Shown here: one piece after another, positions 1-6,471 of the stretch
Position numbering within the stretch: position 1 is the first letter of the stretch
Layout of the letters: each line of letters opens with the position of its first letter
Assembly (NCBI GenBank): GCA_003562655.1
Contig: PWUC01000118.1
Span: 1 to 12,268, forward strand
Length of the DNA stretch: 12,268 nucleotides
Origin: Clostridia bacterium
Lineage (GTDB): Bacteria; Bacillota_E; SLMV01; PUMD01
Direction of reading: 5' to 3'
Program-made: the position numbers and the translations under genes
Notes under the pieces: generated by a model
Seen by the model: only the letters and a program-made list of their open reading frames with translations
What the model was told of the DNA's origin: nothing
The model's database searches: none

Positions 1-308
1 ATGACGTGACGTCCCTCAATGGACGTGTCGAGATCGTGCAGGATCCGCACAACTCCCGAGGAAGTGGTGCTGCTCCCGTAGCTGGAGACGGCCATGAAGT
101 CAAAGGCCGTCGGCACCGTCATGGAGCGGGCCAGGTCCGCCATGAAGACGATCGCACCCTTGAGGATGCCCACCAGCAGCAGCGGACTGTTGACACTGAC
201 CTCGGCCTGGTAATCGCGCGATATCTCAGCTCCCAGCTCCTCTACCATCTGCCTCAGTTCATCTTCAGAGATCAAACAGCGGACAGGTTCCTCTTTCCAG
301 TACTCCAC
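1..308 (-). CDS. hpt: Hypoxanthine-guanine phosphoribosyltransferase, N-terminal part (cut by window edge)
   Basis: This is the first 102 codons of a purine-salvage phosphoribosyltransferase, which joins hypoxanthine or guanine to PRPP to give IMP or GMP in the cytoplasm. Translating the minus strand gives LISEDELRQMVEELGAEIS near the N-terminus, then LLLVGILKGAIVFMADL (about residues 44-60), DFMAVSSYGSST and SGVVRILHDLDTSIEGR. These match the order and wording of bacterial HPRT: the LKG loop after the first core strand, the SSYG(S/N)ST flexible loop, and the DLDTSIEGR stretch just before the PRPP-binding EDIIDSG motif, which lies outside the window. The chosen start is a GTG at 308-306, preceded by a G-rich GAGGGGGT Shine-Dalgarno-like stretch; an in-frame stop lies a few codons upstream. 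A later in-frame ATG at residue 22 would remove conserved residues. The gene follows groEL but has its own likely promoter and is separated from it by a terminator. The family is certain; the exact start is less so. Confidence 0.95.
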   Translation of the reverse strand, partial: MEYWKEEPVRCLISEDELRQMVEELGAEISRDYQAEVSVNSPLLLVGILKGAIVFMADLARSMTVPTAFDFMAVSSYGSSTTSSGVVRILHDLDTSIEGRHV

Positions 309-388
309 GATCCCACCCCCTCACAGGAAGAAAGGGACATCGAAGGCGCTCTTTCCCGGGTCAGCCGGCGAACCGGGGTGGCAGTGCC

Positions 389-417
389 ATTATAGCCGAT
401 TTCCACAAGCGAACACT
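389..417 (-). promoter_or_regulatory. Probable sigma-A-type promoter of hpt
   Basis: On the minus strand a perfect TATAAT -10 hexamer lies at 394-389. The hexamer 17 bases upstream (417-412, AGTGTT) is a poor match to TTGACA, so the -35 is weak or activator-dependent. Transcription would start near 381 and give a leader of about 70 bases before the hpt GTG. The location, after the groEL terminator and before hpt, supports it. The call rests mainly on the -10 match. Confidence 0.5.
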
Positions 418-483
418 ACCCGGCCCCTCGCAGCAGCGCAGGCCGGGCTGGCACGCGATGGGGCGCTCCTCCTCGGGCCTCCA

Positions 484-524
484 AAATCAAAAACCCCCAT
501 CCCCCTCGAGGGGGATGGGGGTTT
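484..524 (-). terminator. Strong Rho-independent terminator after groEL
   Basis: Positions 491-524 form a perfect palindrome with 17-base arms centred between 507 and 508. Each arm has a run of five G/C, an AT/TA step, five more G/C, and an AAA/TTT end. On the minus strand the hairpin is followed by TTTTTGATTTT, the U-tract expected of an intrinsic terminator. It starts 12 bases after the groEL stop codon. On the plus strand only three T follow the stem, so any activity in that direction should be weaker. The folded RNA would need a loop of a few bases at the centre (TCGA). Confidence 0.93.
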
Positions 525-535
525 CCTGGTGTCTC

Positions 536-2170
536 TCAGAACATATCCATGTCGCCCATGCCGGGCGGCATGCCGCCGCCCATTTCGTCATCCTTCTTCT
601 CCGGGATGTCGCCGACCAGAGTCTCGGTGCTCAGGACCATGGAGGCGATGCTGGCCGCATTCTGCAGCGCAGAGCGGACCACCTTCGCCGGATCGACGAT
701 GCCGGCCTCCATCATATCAACATACTCCATGGCCAGAACGTCGAAGCCAACGTTGCGGTCCTCGTTCCTGACGCGGTCCAGCACCACGGAACCCTCGAGA
801 CCCGCGTTGCGGGCGATGCGGCGCACGGGAGCGGCGAGGGCCGTCTTGACCAGCGCGACGCCGATGGCCTCATCGTCAAACTTCGTCTGCACATCGGCCA
901 TGAACTGGCCCGCACGGAGGTAGGCAACCCCGCCGCCGGCGACGATGCCCTCCTCGACGGCCGCCCGGGTGGCGTTCAGGGCGTCCTCGATGCGAAGCTT
1001 CTTGTCCTTCATCTCGGTCTCGGTGGCGGCGCCCACGTTGATGACGGCAACACCCCCCGAGAGCTTGGCGAGACGCTCCTCCAGCTTCTCCCGATCGAAG
1101 TCACTGGTGCTGTCCTCGATCTGGCGCTTTATGACTTCGATCCGGTCCCGGATGCCCTTCGCATCTCCGTGACCCTCGACGATGGTGGTGTCATCCTTGC
1201 TGATGGTGACCCGGCCGGCCCGGCCGAACATGTCCTGGGTCACATTCTCCAGTTTAAGACCGAGGTCCTCGCTGATGACCCGACCACCGGTGAGGATGCT
1301 GATGTCCTCCAGCATGGCCTTGCGGCGATCCCCGAACCCGGGAGCCTTGACCGCAGCGGCCTGGAGCGTGCCGCGGATCTTGTTGACCACCAGCGTCGCC
1401 AGGGCCTCACCCTCTATGTCCTCAGCAATGACCAGGAGGGGTTTGCCCAGGTTGACGGCCTTCTCGAGTACCGGCAGGAAGTCATTGACGGAACTGACCT
1501 TCTGGTCCGTTATCAATATGTACGGCTCCTCCAGGACGGCCTCCATGCTCTCCGTGTCCGTCACCATGTAGGGGGAAAGGTAACCCCGGTCAAACTGCAT
1601 ACCCTCCACCACATCGAGGGAAGTATCCATGGTGCGGGACTCCTCCACGGTGATGACGCCATCCTTGCCCACCTGCTCCATCGCCTCTGCAATGAGGGCA
1701 CCAATCTCCTCGTCGTTGGCGGAGATCGAGGCGACCTGCGCGATGGCCTCGCGGCCCTCCACGGCGATGCTCATTTTCTCGATGGCCTCCACTACACTGT
1801 CGACGGCAGCCAGAATCCCCCGCCGCAGGATCATGGGATTGGCACCGGCCACCACGTTGCGCATACCCTCGGCCACCATGCTCTGGGCCAGAAGAATCGC
1901 GCTGGTGGTACCGTCACCGGCGACGTCATTGGTCTTGGTCGCAACTTCCTTGAGAAGCTGGGCGCCCATGTTCTCGTAGGGATCCTTCAGTTCAATCTCC
2001 CGGGCAATCGTGACGCCATCGCTGATGACCGAGGGAGCTCCAAACTTCTTCTCCAGGACCACATTCCGTCCCTTGGGGCCCAGGGTTATGGTCACCGCCT
2101 TGGCCATGGTGTCCACACCGCGCTGCAGCGCGCGCCGTGCCTGCTCGTCGTAGATGATGCGCTTCGCCAT
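536..2170 (-). CDS. groEL: Chaperonin GroEL (Hsp60)
   Basis: This encodes the 60-kDa chaperonin that forms the double seven-subunit ring and folds proteins in the cytoplasm with ATP and the GroES lid. The 544-residue product has the normal family length. It shows the ATP-binding TLGPKGRNV (29-37), the GDGTT loop (85-89, containing the nucleotide/Mg Asp87), the LSGGVAVI and [18 protein letters not shown] segments of the equatorial and intermediate domains (including the equivalent of the catalytic Asp398 in IEDAL), and a Gly/Met-rich C-terminal tail ([14 protein letters not shown]). The ATG is preceded by AGGGAGGT six bases upstream. It lies 20 bases after groES, so the two are co-transcribed and presumably repressed through the CIRCE element upstream of groES. 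No truncation or frameshift is seen. A Ser replaces the usual Thr after GDGTT ([12 protein letters not shown]), a minor variation. Confidence 0.99.
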   Translation of the reverse strand: MAKRIIYDEQARRALQRGVDTMAKAVTITLGPKGRNVVLEKKFGAPSVISDGVTIAREIELKDPYENMGAQLLKEVATKTNDVAGDGTTSAILLAQSMVAEGMRNVVAGANPMILRRGILAAVDSVVEAIEKMSIAVEGREAIAQVASISANDEEIGALIAEAMEQVGKDGVITVEESRTMDTSLDVVEGMQFDRGYLSPYMVTDTESMEAVLEEPYILITDQKVSSVNDFLPVLEKAVNLGKPLLVIAEDIEGEALATLVVNKIRGTLQAAAVKAPGFGDRRKAMLEDISILTGGRVISEDLGLKLENVTQDMFGRAGRVTISKDDTTIVEGHGDAKGIRDRIEVIKRQIEDSTSDFDREKLEERLAKLSGGVAVINVGAATETEMKDKKLRIEDALNATRAAVEEGIVAGGGVAYLRAGQFMADVQTKFDDEAIGVALVKTALAAPVRRIARNAGLEGSVVLDRVRNEDRNVGFDVLAMEYVDMMEAGIVDPAKVVRSALQNAASIASMVLSTETLVGDIPEKKDDEMGGGMPPGMGDMDMF

Positions 2171-2190
2171 CGGTATACCTCCCTAGCTAG

Positions 2191-2478
2191 CTATTCTACC
2201 TTAGCGAGAATGTCCCGCTCGCTCAAAATAAGTACCTCTTCGCCCTTGAGTTTGACTTCCGTCCCCGCGTACTTGGAGAAGATGACGACATCGCCCTCTG
2301 AAACCTCCAGGGGCACTTTCTCTCCGCTGTCCAGGGTCTTACCTGTCCCGACGGCCAGGATCTCACCCTGCTGGGGCTTCTCCTTTGCGGTATCAGGCAG
2401 AACGATACCGCTACTGGTGACCTCCTCGTCCTCGATCACCTTGACTACAACCCGATCACCTAGGGGCTTGATCTTCAC
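2191..2478 (-). CDS. groES: Co-chaperonin GroES (Hsp10)
   Basis: This encodes the 10-kDa lid of the GroEL chamber. The 95-residue product matches the family length and reads from [11 protein letters not shown] at the N-terminus through the mobile loop (about residues 17-34, [18 protein letters not shown], with the GroEL-contacting hydrophobic IVL triplet) to [33 protein letters not shown] and a terminal ERDILAKVE. The ATG has a GGGAGGG ribosome binding site about ten bases upstream. It is the first gene of the groES-groEL operon and has a CIRCE operator 47 bases upstream of its start. Confidence 0.99.
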   Translation of the reverse strand: MKIKPLGDRVVVKVIEDEEVTSSGIVLPDTAKEKPQQGEILAVGTGKTLDSGEKVPLEVSEGDVVIFSKYAGTEVKLKGEEVLILSERDILAKVE

Positions 2479-2524
2479 AGCAGTTCCCTCCCTTTGTTTT
2501 GGATGGACATGGTTGACCTTGTTG

Positions 2525-2551
2525 TTAGCACTCTTCGGAGGTGAGTGCTAA
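2525..2551 (-). promoter_or_regulatory. CIRCE operator (HrcA binding site)
   Basis: The sequence is TTAGCACTC, then nine bases (2534-2542), then GAGTGCTAA: an exact match to the consensus inverted repeat bound by the heat-shock repressor HrcA. It lies between the promoter and groES, in the expected position near the transcription start, so HrcA binding would block groESL transcription at normal temperature. HrcA itself is not encoded in the window. GroEL is known in other bacteria to help HrcA fold, giving feedback. Confidence 0.98.
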
Positions 2552-2562
2552 CACCAAATAAT

Positions 2563-2591
2563 ATGGTATTGGTACCTCGCTCTCACGTCAA
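2563..2591 (-). promoter_or_regulatory. Sigma-A-type promoter of groES-groEL
   Basis: On the minus strand a -35 hexamer TTGACG (2591-2586) is separated by exactly 17 bases from a -10 hexamer TACCAT (2568-2563, four of six matches to TATAAT). Transcription would begin around 2556, a few bases upstream of the CIRCE repeat, the arrangement seen in CIRCE-controlled operons. A nearby TATTAT at 2564-2559 is a better -10 by sequence, but it would give a spacer of about 21 bases. Confidence 0.75.
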
Positions 2592-2660
2592 ATCTATGTT
2601 TCCCTGATCATCGCCGAAATTATGCCTTCACACCCCATTTTGCCCGGTTATCATCAGGTT

Positions 2661-2708
2661 TCGACTCCACACACCTATATCTGGCCGAACACGGTTGGGT
2701 GGAGTCGA
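2661..2708 (-). other. Inverted repeat in the gap between the transporter/MutL operon and groES
   Basis: TCGACTCCAC at 2661-2670 is the exact reverse complement of GTGGAGTCGA at 2699-2708, giving a 10-bp stem with a 28-base loop; partial pairing continues on both sides (GGT and ACC outside, ACC/GGT inside). It lies about 35 bases after the stop codon of the last gene of the long operon. No T-run follows on the minus strand (AAACCTGATG), so it is not a standard intrinsic terminator. It could be a 3' end stabiliser, a Rho-assisted end, or a protein site. The rest of the 2592-2741 gap shows nothing recognisable. Confidence 0.4.
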
Positions 2709-2741
2709 CCAGCCCCATTGACGATGCCGACCCGGGGCACG

Positions 2742-3188
2742 TCATGGGAGGTGAAGGAAGTTTCTCGCCTGCCGGTAGGAATTCTCCCGTGCCTCCTCCC
2801 GCAGCCAGCGGTTGACCAGGTACATGGCCACCGCGAGATAGGGCCCGGCGATCAGCTGATGGGTGAGGGCCGTGGGGGGCGCGTCGTGGATCCACTGCGG
2901 ATACGTGGCGATCTCAATGATCCTCTGAGCCACCGCAAGGGGAAAGGCGAAGCGGAAATAGGTGAAGAAATCGTCGAGCAGATAGAGGTGGATGAAGACC
3001 CACTCGCGCTGCTCCGGCCACAGGAGGAAGTATACGAGGTCACCGGAGAGCTTCACCAGAACAAAGAACAGGAGGAACCTGGCGAAGTGAGGGAAGTCTG
3101 GATCCGCCGCATCCAGCAACCATGCGCTCAGCTGGCCCAGGACCAGAACCGCCGCTGCAAGCAGGGTGAATCTCTGCACTCTCGGCAT
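2742..3188 (-). CDS. Small multi-spanning membrane protein of unknown function
   Basis: I do not recognise the family. The 148-residue product starts MPRVQRF and has about four hydrophobic stretches: roughly 7-26 (LLAAAVLVLGQLSAWLL), 35-56 (FARFLLFFVLVKLSGDLVYFLL), 68-92 (YLLDDFFTYFRFAFPLAVAQRI) and 110-128 (ALTHQLIAGPYLAVAMYLV). It ends in a polar, Arg-rich tail. The second and third stretches are rich in Phe, Tyr and Asp. The chosen ATG (3188-3186) has a strong AGGAAGGGGGG site five bases upstream. A longer form would start at 3227 in an ATGA overlap with the gene before it, but has no visible ribosome binding site. It is the last gene of the transporter-MutL operon, so it may work with the two soluble proteins encoded just before it; that is inference from position only. 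Confidence 0.8.
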   Translation of the reverse strand: MPRVQRFTLLAAAVLVLGQLSAWLLDAADPDFPHFARFLLFFVLVKLSGDLVYFLLWPEQREWVFIHLYLLDDFFTYFRFAFPLAVAQRIIEIATYPQWIHDAPPTALTHQLIAGPYLAVAMYLVNRWLREEARENSYRQARNFLHLP

Positions 3189-3193
3189 CTCAA

Positions 3194-3204
3194 CCCCCCT
3201 TCCT
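3194..3204 (-). promoter_or_regulatory. Ribosome binding site that sets the start of the small membrane protein
   Basis: On the minus strand AGGAAGGGGGG lies five bases before the ATG at 3188. The upstream alternative ATG at 3227 lacks such a site, so the shorter 148-residue product is preferred. Confidence 0.7.
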
Positions 3205-3223
3205 GACGCTGCAGCCCGAAACA

Positions 3224-4597
3224 TCATGTCGGTGATCGACCGGCGACGATCTCCACGTTTGGTATGGGAATCACCGCCCGGCGACCATCTCTGAGCAGCA
3301 CCCTCAGAGAGGGCAGTTCGGCCTCGGTCTCGTACCTTTCACTCAGGGTCAGTACCTCCTCCACCTCGCCGTATGCCCCGAAATAGGGGGAGGTGATGAC
3401 GCGAACCAGCTGGCCGGGCTGTGGCTCTCCCTCGGCAATACTGACCTCCGAGAAGGAATCCCCCGGGTCAGCCGGGACCGGGATCAGCACCTCTGGCCGC
3501 TGAGCCCCCGCCCTGACCTGGGTCCTGCCGTTTATCGACAGCATCGCTCCCTCATACAACCTCAGCACCTCGAGAATCTCGTCGGGAAGCGAGAGCCGGC
3601 CAAATCCCTCTGTGAGGATGATGGTCATTGCTATGTCCTCTTCACCCGTCATCCCCGCACCCAGCTCCGCCTTCATGAAGGAGACCAGGGCCAGTTCATC
3701 GAGGCCGCCGACAATGACCCCGCGGGCTCCGAGCTCTTCCGCCCGCGAAAGCACCGCCTCATCGGCGGGACCGGCCAGGGCCACCACCCGGTCCGTCACC
3801 CTGCCGTCCAGATCATCAGGACGCAGGGGCCGACCGGCCTCACCCAGGACCAGCAGTTCACCGAAGGTCTCATCTCCCACACCGAAGACGCCGTTGATCA
3901 CCACTGAGGGCCCCCCTATTACCACACCCTCGTCCCCGAGAATCTCCTCCACCGTACCCGAGACGTGCGCAGTGAGCCGCGTGACCTGTACCGGACGCAC
4001 GATGTAGACCAGGCCGTTGTGTACGTCGATGCGCTGTACGGTTCCTGCGGCGGGCGCGTAGGCGTAGATCATCCCCCCGGTCCCGGGGCTGGCAGCGATG
4101 ACCGCTCCCTGCTTCACCTCCTGCCCCTCCCGGTACTCCATGTACATGCGCACCATTGCCGGCCACACATCCAGCTGCTTGGCCACATTGACCACCACGA
4201 CTGGATCTGCCGACTGCGCGTCCTCTCTGATCAATATTCTACCGTGCACGGCAGATACGTATTCCACAACGCCGCTGACGGGGGACTGGACGGTCCTCGA
4301 TGCCCCAAAAATGCCCTTCTTGACCCGGGCGAGGGTCTCGCCCACGGTGACGCGCTGTCCCGCCGCCACCTGCAGGGATCTCTGCATTTCGCCATGCGAG
4401 ATCCGCGGCAGACGCATCTCTGATTTCAGATCCACGACGTAGGGGTCTCCCGGGATGAACTCCGTGCGAGCCACGAGGGAGTCCGGGCCGACCCTCTCGC
4501 CCTCAGCCACCAGAATCTCACCCGACAGGGGAAGGCGCCTCTCCCGCCGCACCGTCTCCCGACGTATCACTGAATAATGCTCTCCGGCTTCGCTCAC
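3224..4597 (-). CDS. MutL-partner protein with lipoyl/RnfC-like barrel segments and a C-terminal KOW-like segment
   Basis: A 457-residue protein, predicted soluble, with no signal peptide or membrane segment. I see several Gly/Val-rich beta units that resemble barrel-sandwich (lipoyl/biotinyl or RnfC-type) folds: about 22-50 (LPLSGEILVAEGERV), 73-125 (VAAGQRVTVGETLARVKKG, then SPVSGVVEYVSAVHGRILI), and 156-205 (REGQEVKQGAVIA, then YAYAPAAGTVQRIDV). No lysine in an MKM or DKA attachment motif is seen, so a carrier role is unlikely. Residues about 255-375 form a more alpha/beta section with RGVIVGGLDELALVSF and MTIILTEGFGRLSLPDEI. Residues about 395-450 (GQLVRVITSPYFGAYGEVEEVL to AVIPIPNVEIV) look like a KOW motif, known from proteins that bind RNA or ribosomes. 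The GTG start overlaps the stop of the MutL-like gene (GTGA) and has a perfect AGGAGGT six bases upstream, so the two are translationally coupled and probably made in a fixed ratio. Function unknown; domain calls are by eye. Confidence 0.85.
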   Translation of the reverse strand: MSEAGEHYSVIRRETVRRERRLPLSGEILVAEGERVGPDSLVARTEFIPGDPYVVDLKSEMRLPRISHGEMQRSLQVAAGQRVTVGETLARVKKGIFGASRTVQSPVSGVVEYVSAVHGRILIREDAQSADPVVVVNVAKQLDVWPAMVRMYMEYREGQEVKQGAVIAASPGTGGMIYAYAPAAGTVQRIDVHNGLVYIVRPVQVTRLTAHVSGTVEEILGDEGVVIGGPSVVINGVFGVGDETFGELLVLGEAGRPLRPDDLDGRVTDRVVALAGPADEAVLSRAEELGARGVIVGGLDELALVSFMKAELGAGMTGEEDIAMTIILTEGFGRLSLPDEILEVLRLYEGAMLSINGRTQVRAGAQRPEVLIPVPADPGDSFSEVSIAEGEPQPGQLVRVITSPYFGAYGEVEEVLTLSERYETEAELPSLRVLLRDGRRAVIPIPNVEIVAGRSPT

Positions 4598-6441
4598 CGC
4601 GATACCTCCTCGTTGACACCATTTCGCTCAAGATAATCCGCCGGGTACGCATCCAGGGCCCTCACCCAGGACCTGACGGCCTCCCGCCGGCGATCCTCCC
4701 GGCGCGGGAACCGGATTGGCCTTCCGCGGCCGTCAATGATGAGACCCACTTCACCGCCGCGAATGTCGGCCCTCACCCGCACCCCCGGACCATCACCCAG
4801 GTCAAAGGAAGACCTGGGCACGATGTCCAGGTGGGCCGTCTCGTCGGTGGCCAGGGGAAGAACCCTGAAGCTCCCCACCCGGATCAGCTCAGAGGTCTGC
4901 TCGCCAGACTCTGAGGTCAGGTGCAGCTCCGCCATGACCGTCCCCCTTCTCCCCTCTCCCCGGGGCGCGATGACGGTTGCCAGAGGCACCAGACAATCTG
5001 TGACCAGCACCTGCTCGGCCACATCGGGAAGAAGATCGGCCACCGCCCCCAGGTGGGGCATCATGAAAACGCTGTCAACATACAACCGTATCACACCCTC
5101 GGGCTGCATGGCGTCCAACATCATCATGGCCGCCTGGGCCCGGCGAGGGGCGTGGGACAGAAGGCCTCCGCTGCCCACGATCACGTCGACCTCGTTCATG
5201 TTGACCAGAGTCTCTCCCGTCCCCGGCTGCTCCAGGGCGTGGTCATAGGTTCGCACCTTCTTGATCCCCTTGAGGCCCACGGCCAGCTTCCGGTGCTCGG
5301 CCAGGGCCAGCCTCAGGGCCTCGCGACCCACGGCCTGCTCCAACATCAGGTCCCGCAGCGTGATGGGCAGACCCGAGGGCCGGATGCTCTTATTATACAG
5401 CCAGTTGCGCAGGTCACGGTCGGAGACAGCCATGGGCAGCCAGCGGACAATGCGGTCGACCCCGACCTGGGTGAAGACGTTGGCGATGCTGTAGCTCATG
5501 CCAATGTTTGCGCTGACGGAACGGTTGAAGACGCCCCCCATCACGCTGAAGGTGTCCGTTGTAGCACCGCCTATATCCACGCCGACCACGTTCACATCAT
5601 AGCTAGCCGCCATGGTCCGCATCATCTTGCCGACGGCCGAGGGGGTGGGCTGAATGTGCCTGTCGGTCCACTCGAGCACCGTCCTGTATCCGGGGGCGTG
5701 TTCCATGACGTGCTCCAGAAACAGATCGTGGATCTTGCCCCGCACCGGCTCCAGGATCTCCTCCTCCAGGGTGGGCCGGATGTTCTCGACGGTGTGCACA
5801 TCCAGGGTCTCTGCCATGATGTGCTCGACCACATCCTGGGCATTGCGGTTGCCCGCAAAGATCACCGGCAGGTTGCGGTCACCGCCGAGCCTGGACGTCG
5901 GATTCGCCGAAGCCACGTATTCTGCCAGGGCAGCGACATGCGAGACATTCCCCTCATCGGTGCCGCCGGCCAGCAGGATGATGTCCGGACGCTGATCGCG
6001 AAGCAGTCTGACCCTCTCGACTACGCTGCGCCCGTCGTCGGCGGCTATGACCCCCATCACGATGGCACCAGCCCCGAGGGCCGCTCTCTCGGCACTCTCC
6101 GCCGTGATGGTCCGCATCAGACCCACACACATCATCTGGAGCCCGCCGCCGGCGCTGCTGGTGGCGACAATGAGGTCCGTTCCCGACCCACCGCCGGACG
6201 GGGTCATGATCAGTTGGTCATCATCGAGAAACCTCCGCGATACCTCTTCCTCCAGACGCCTCAACGAAGCCCGGAGGCCAATCATCACGTCCTCCTGCGG
6301 AGCCTCAACGGTGGTCTTCGCCTCTGCCCGTCCGGTGACCCGGTATTGTCCATCGACCCTGTCGATCAGCACCACCTTGGTGGTGGTGCTGCCCACATCG
6401 ACGGCGATGATGGTACTGTACGGCAAATCCGTCTGTGCCAT
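4594..6441 (-). CDS. MutL/GlmL-family ASKHA ATPase with a C-terminal extension
   Basis: This belongs to the family named after GlmL/MutL, the accessory protein encoded between the two subunits of clostridial glutamate mutase; its role there is presumed to be reactivation or chaperoning. The 615-residue product shows the actin/Hsp70/sugar-kinase nucleotide motifs: phosphate-1 DVGSTTTKVVLID (15-27), LLAGGTDEGN (156-165), phosphate-2 VVGVDIGGATTD (285-296) and the adenosine motif VGSGGLLSH (422-430). Known GlmL proteins are about 460 residues, so residues beyond about 475 are an additional beta-rich part with LRADIRGG-like text and EVGLIIDGRGRP (564-575). No mutase, other B12 enzyme or B12 gene is visible in the window. 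The ATG at 6441 is chosen because GGAGGAA lies nine bases upstream; a GTG at 6468 would add nine residues and lie three bases from the preceding permease stop. The stop overlaps the next gene as GTGA. The ATPase family is secure; the substrate or client is unknown. Confidence 0.93.
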   Translation of the reverse strand: MAQTDLPYSTIIAVDVGSTTTKVVLIDRVDGQYRVTGRAEAKTTVEAPQEDVMIGLRASLRRLEEEVSRRFLDDDQLIMTPSGGGSGTDLIVATSSAGGGLQMMCVGLMRTITAESAERAALGAGAIVMGVIAADDGRSVVERVRLLRDQRPDIILLAGGTDEGNVSHVAALAEYVASANPTSRLGGDRNLPVIFAGNRNAQDVVEHIMAETLDVHTVENIRPTLEEEILEPVRGKIHDLFLEHVMEHAPGYRTVLEWTDRHIQPTPSAVGKMMRTMAASYDVNVVGVDIGGATTDTFSVMGGVFNRSVSANIGMSYSIANVFTQVGVDRIVRWLPMAVSDRDLRNWLYNKSIRPSGLPITLRDLMLEQAVGREALRLALAEHRKLAVGLKGIKKVRTYDHALEQPGTGETLVNMNEVDVIVGSGGLLSHAPRRAQAAMMMLDAMQPEGVIRLYVDSVFMMPHLGAVADLLPDVAEQVLVTDCLVPLATVIAPRGEGRRGTVMAELHLTSESGEQTSELIRVGSFRVLPLATDETAHLDIVPRSSFDLGDGPGVRVRADIRGGEVGLIIDGRGRPIRFPRREDRRREAVRSWVRALDAYPADYLERNGVNEEVSR

Positions 6442-6450
6442 GCCGATTGC

Positions 6451-6457
6451 TTCCTCC
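6451..6457 (-). promoter_or_regulatory. Ribosome binding site that sets the start of the MutL-like gene
   Basis: GGAGGAA on the minus strand, nine bases before the ATG at 6441. The alternative GTG at 6468 has only GAGGT directly abutting it, too close to act as a normal site. Confidence 0.65.
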
Positions 6458-6471
6458 AATCCTCGCACACC

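Noticed and set aside
6..395. A 129-codon open frame on the plus strand at the left edge
   Set aside because: The opposite strand encodes clear HPRT motifs over the same bases, and the plus frame product has no recognisable feature.
458..2551. A 697-codon open frame on the plus strand opposite groEL-groES
   Set aside because: It lies antisense to two certain genes, has a His/Gly/Asp-rich composition with no recognisable motif, crosses the terminator, the groES-groEL gap and CIRCE, and is explained by the strong codon bias of high-GC groEL.
2622..3206. A 194-codon plus-strand frame opposite the small membrane protein
   Set aside because: The minus strand encodes a hydrophobic protein with a strong ribosome binding site and operon position; the plus frame is rich in Glu and Gln with no motif and is an antisense shadow.
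4594..6441. DNA mismatch-repair MutL
   Set aside because: The name is shared but the protein has ASKHA motifs (DVGSTTTK, DIGGATTD), not the GHKL ATPase motifs of mismatch-repair MutL.
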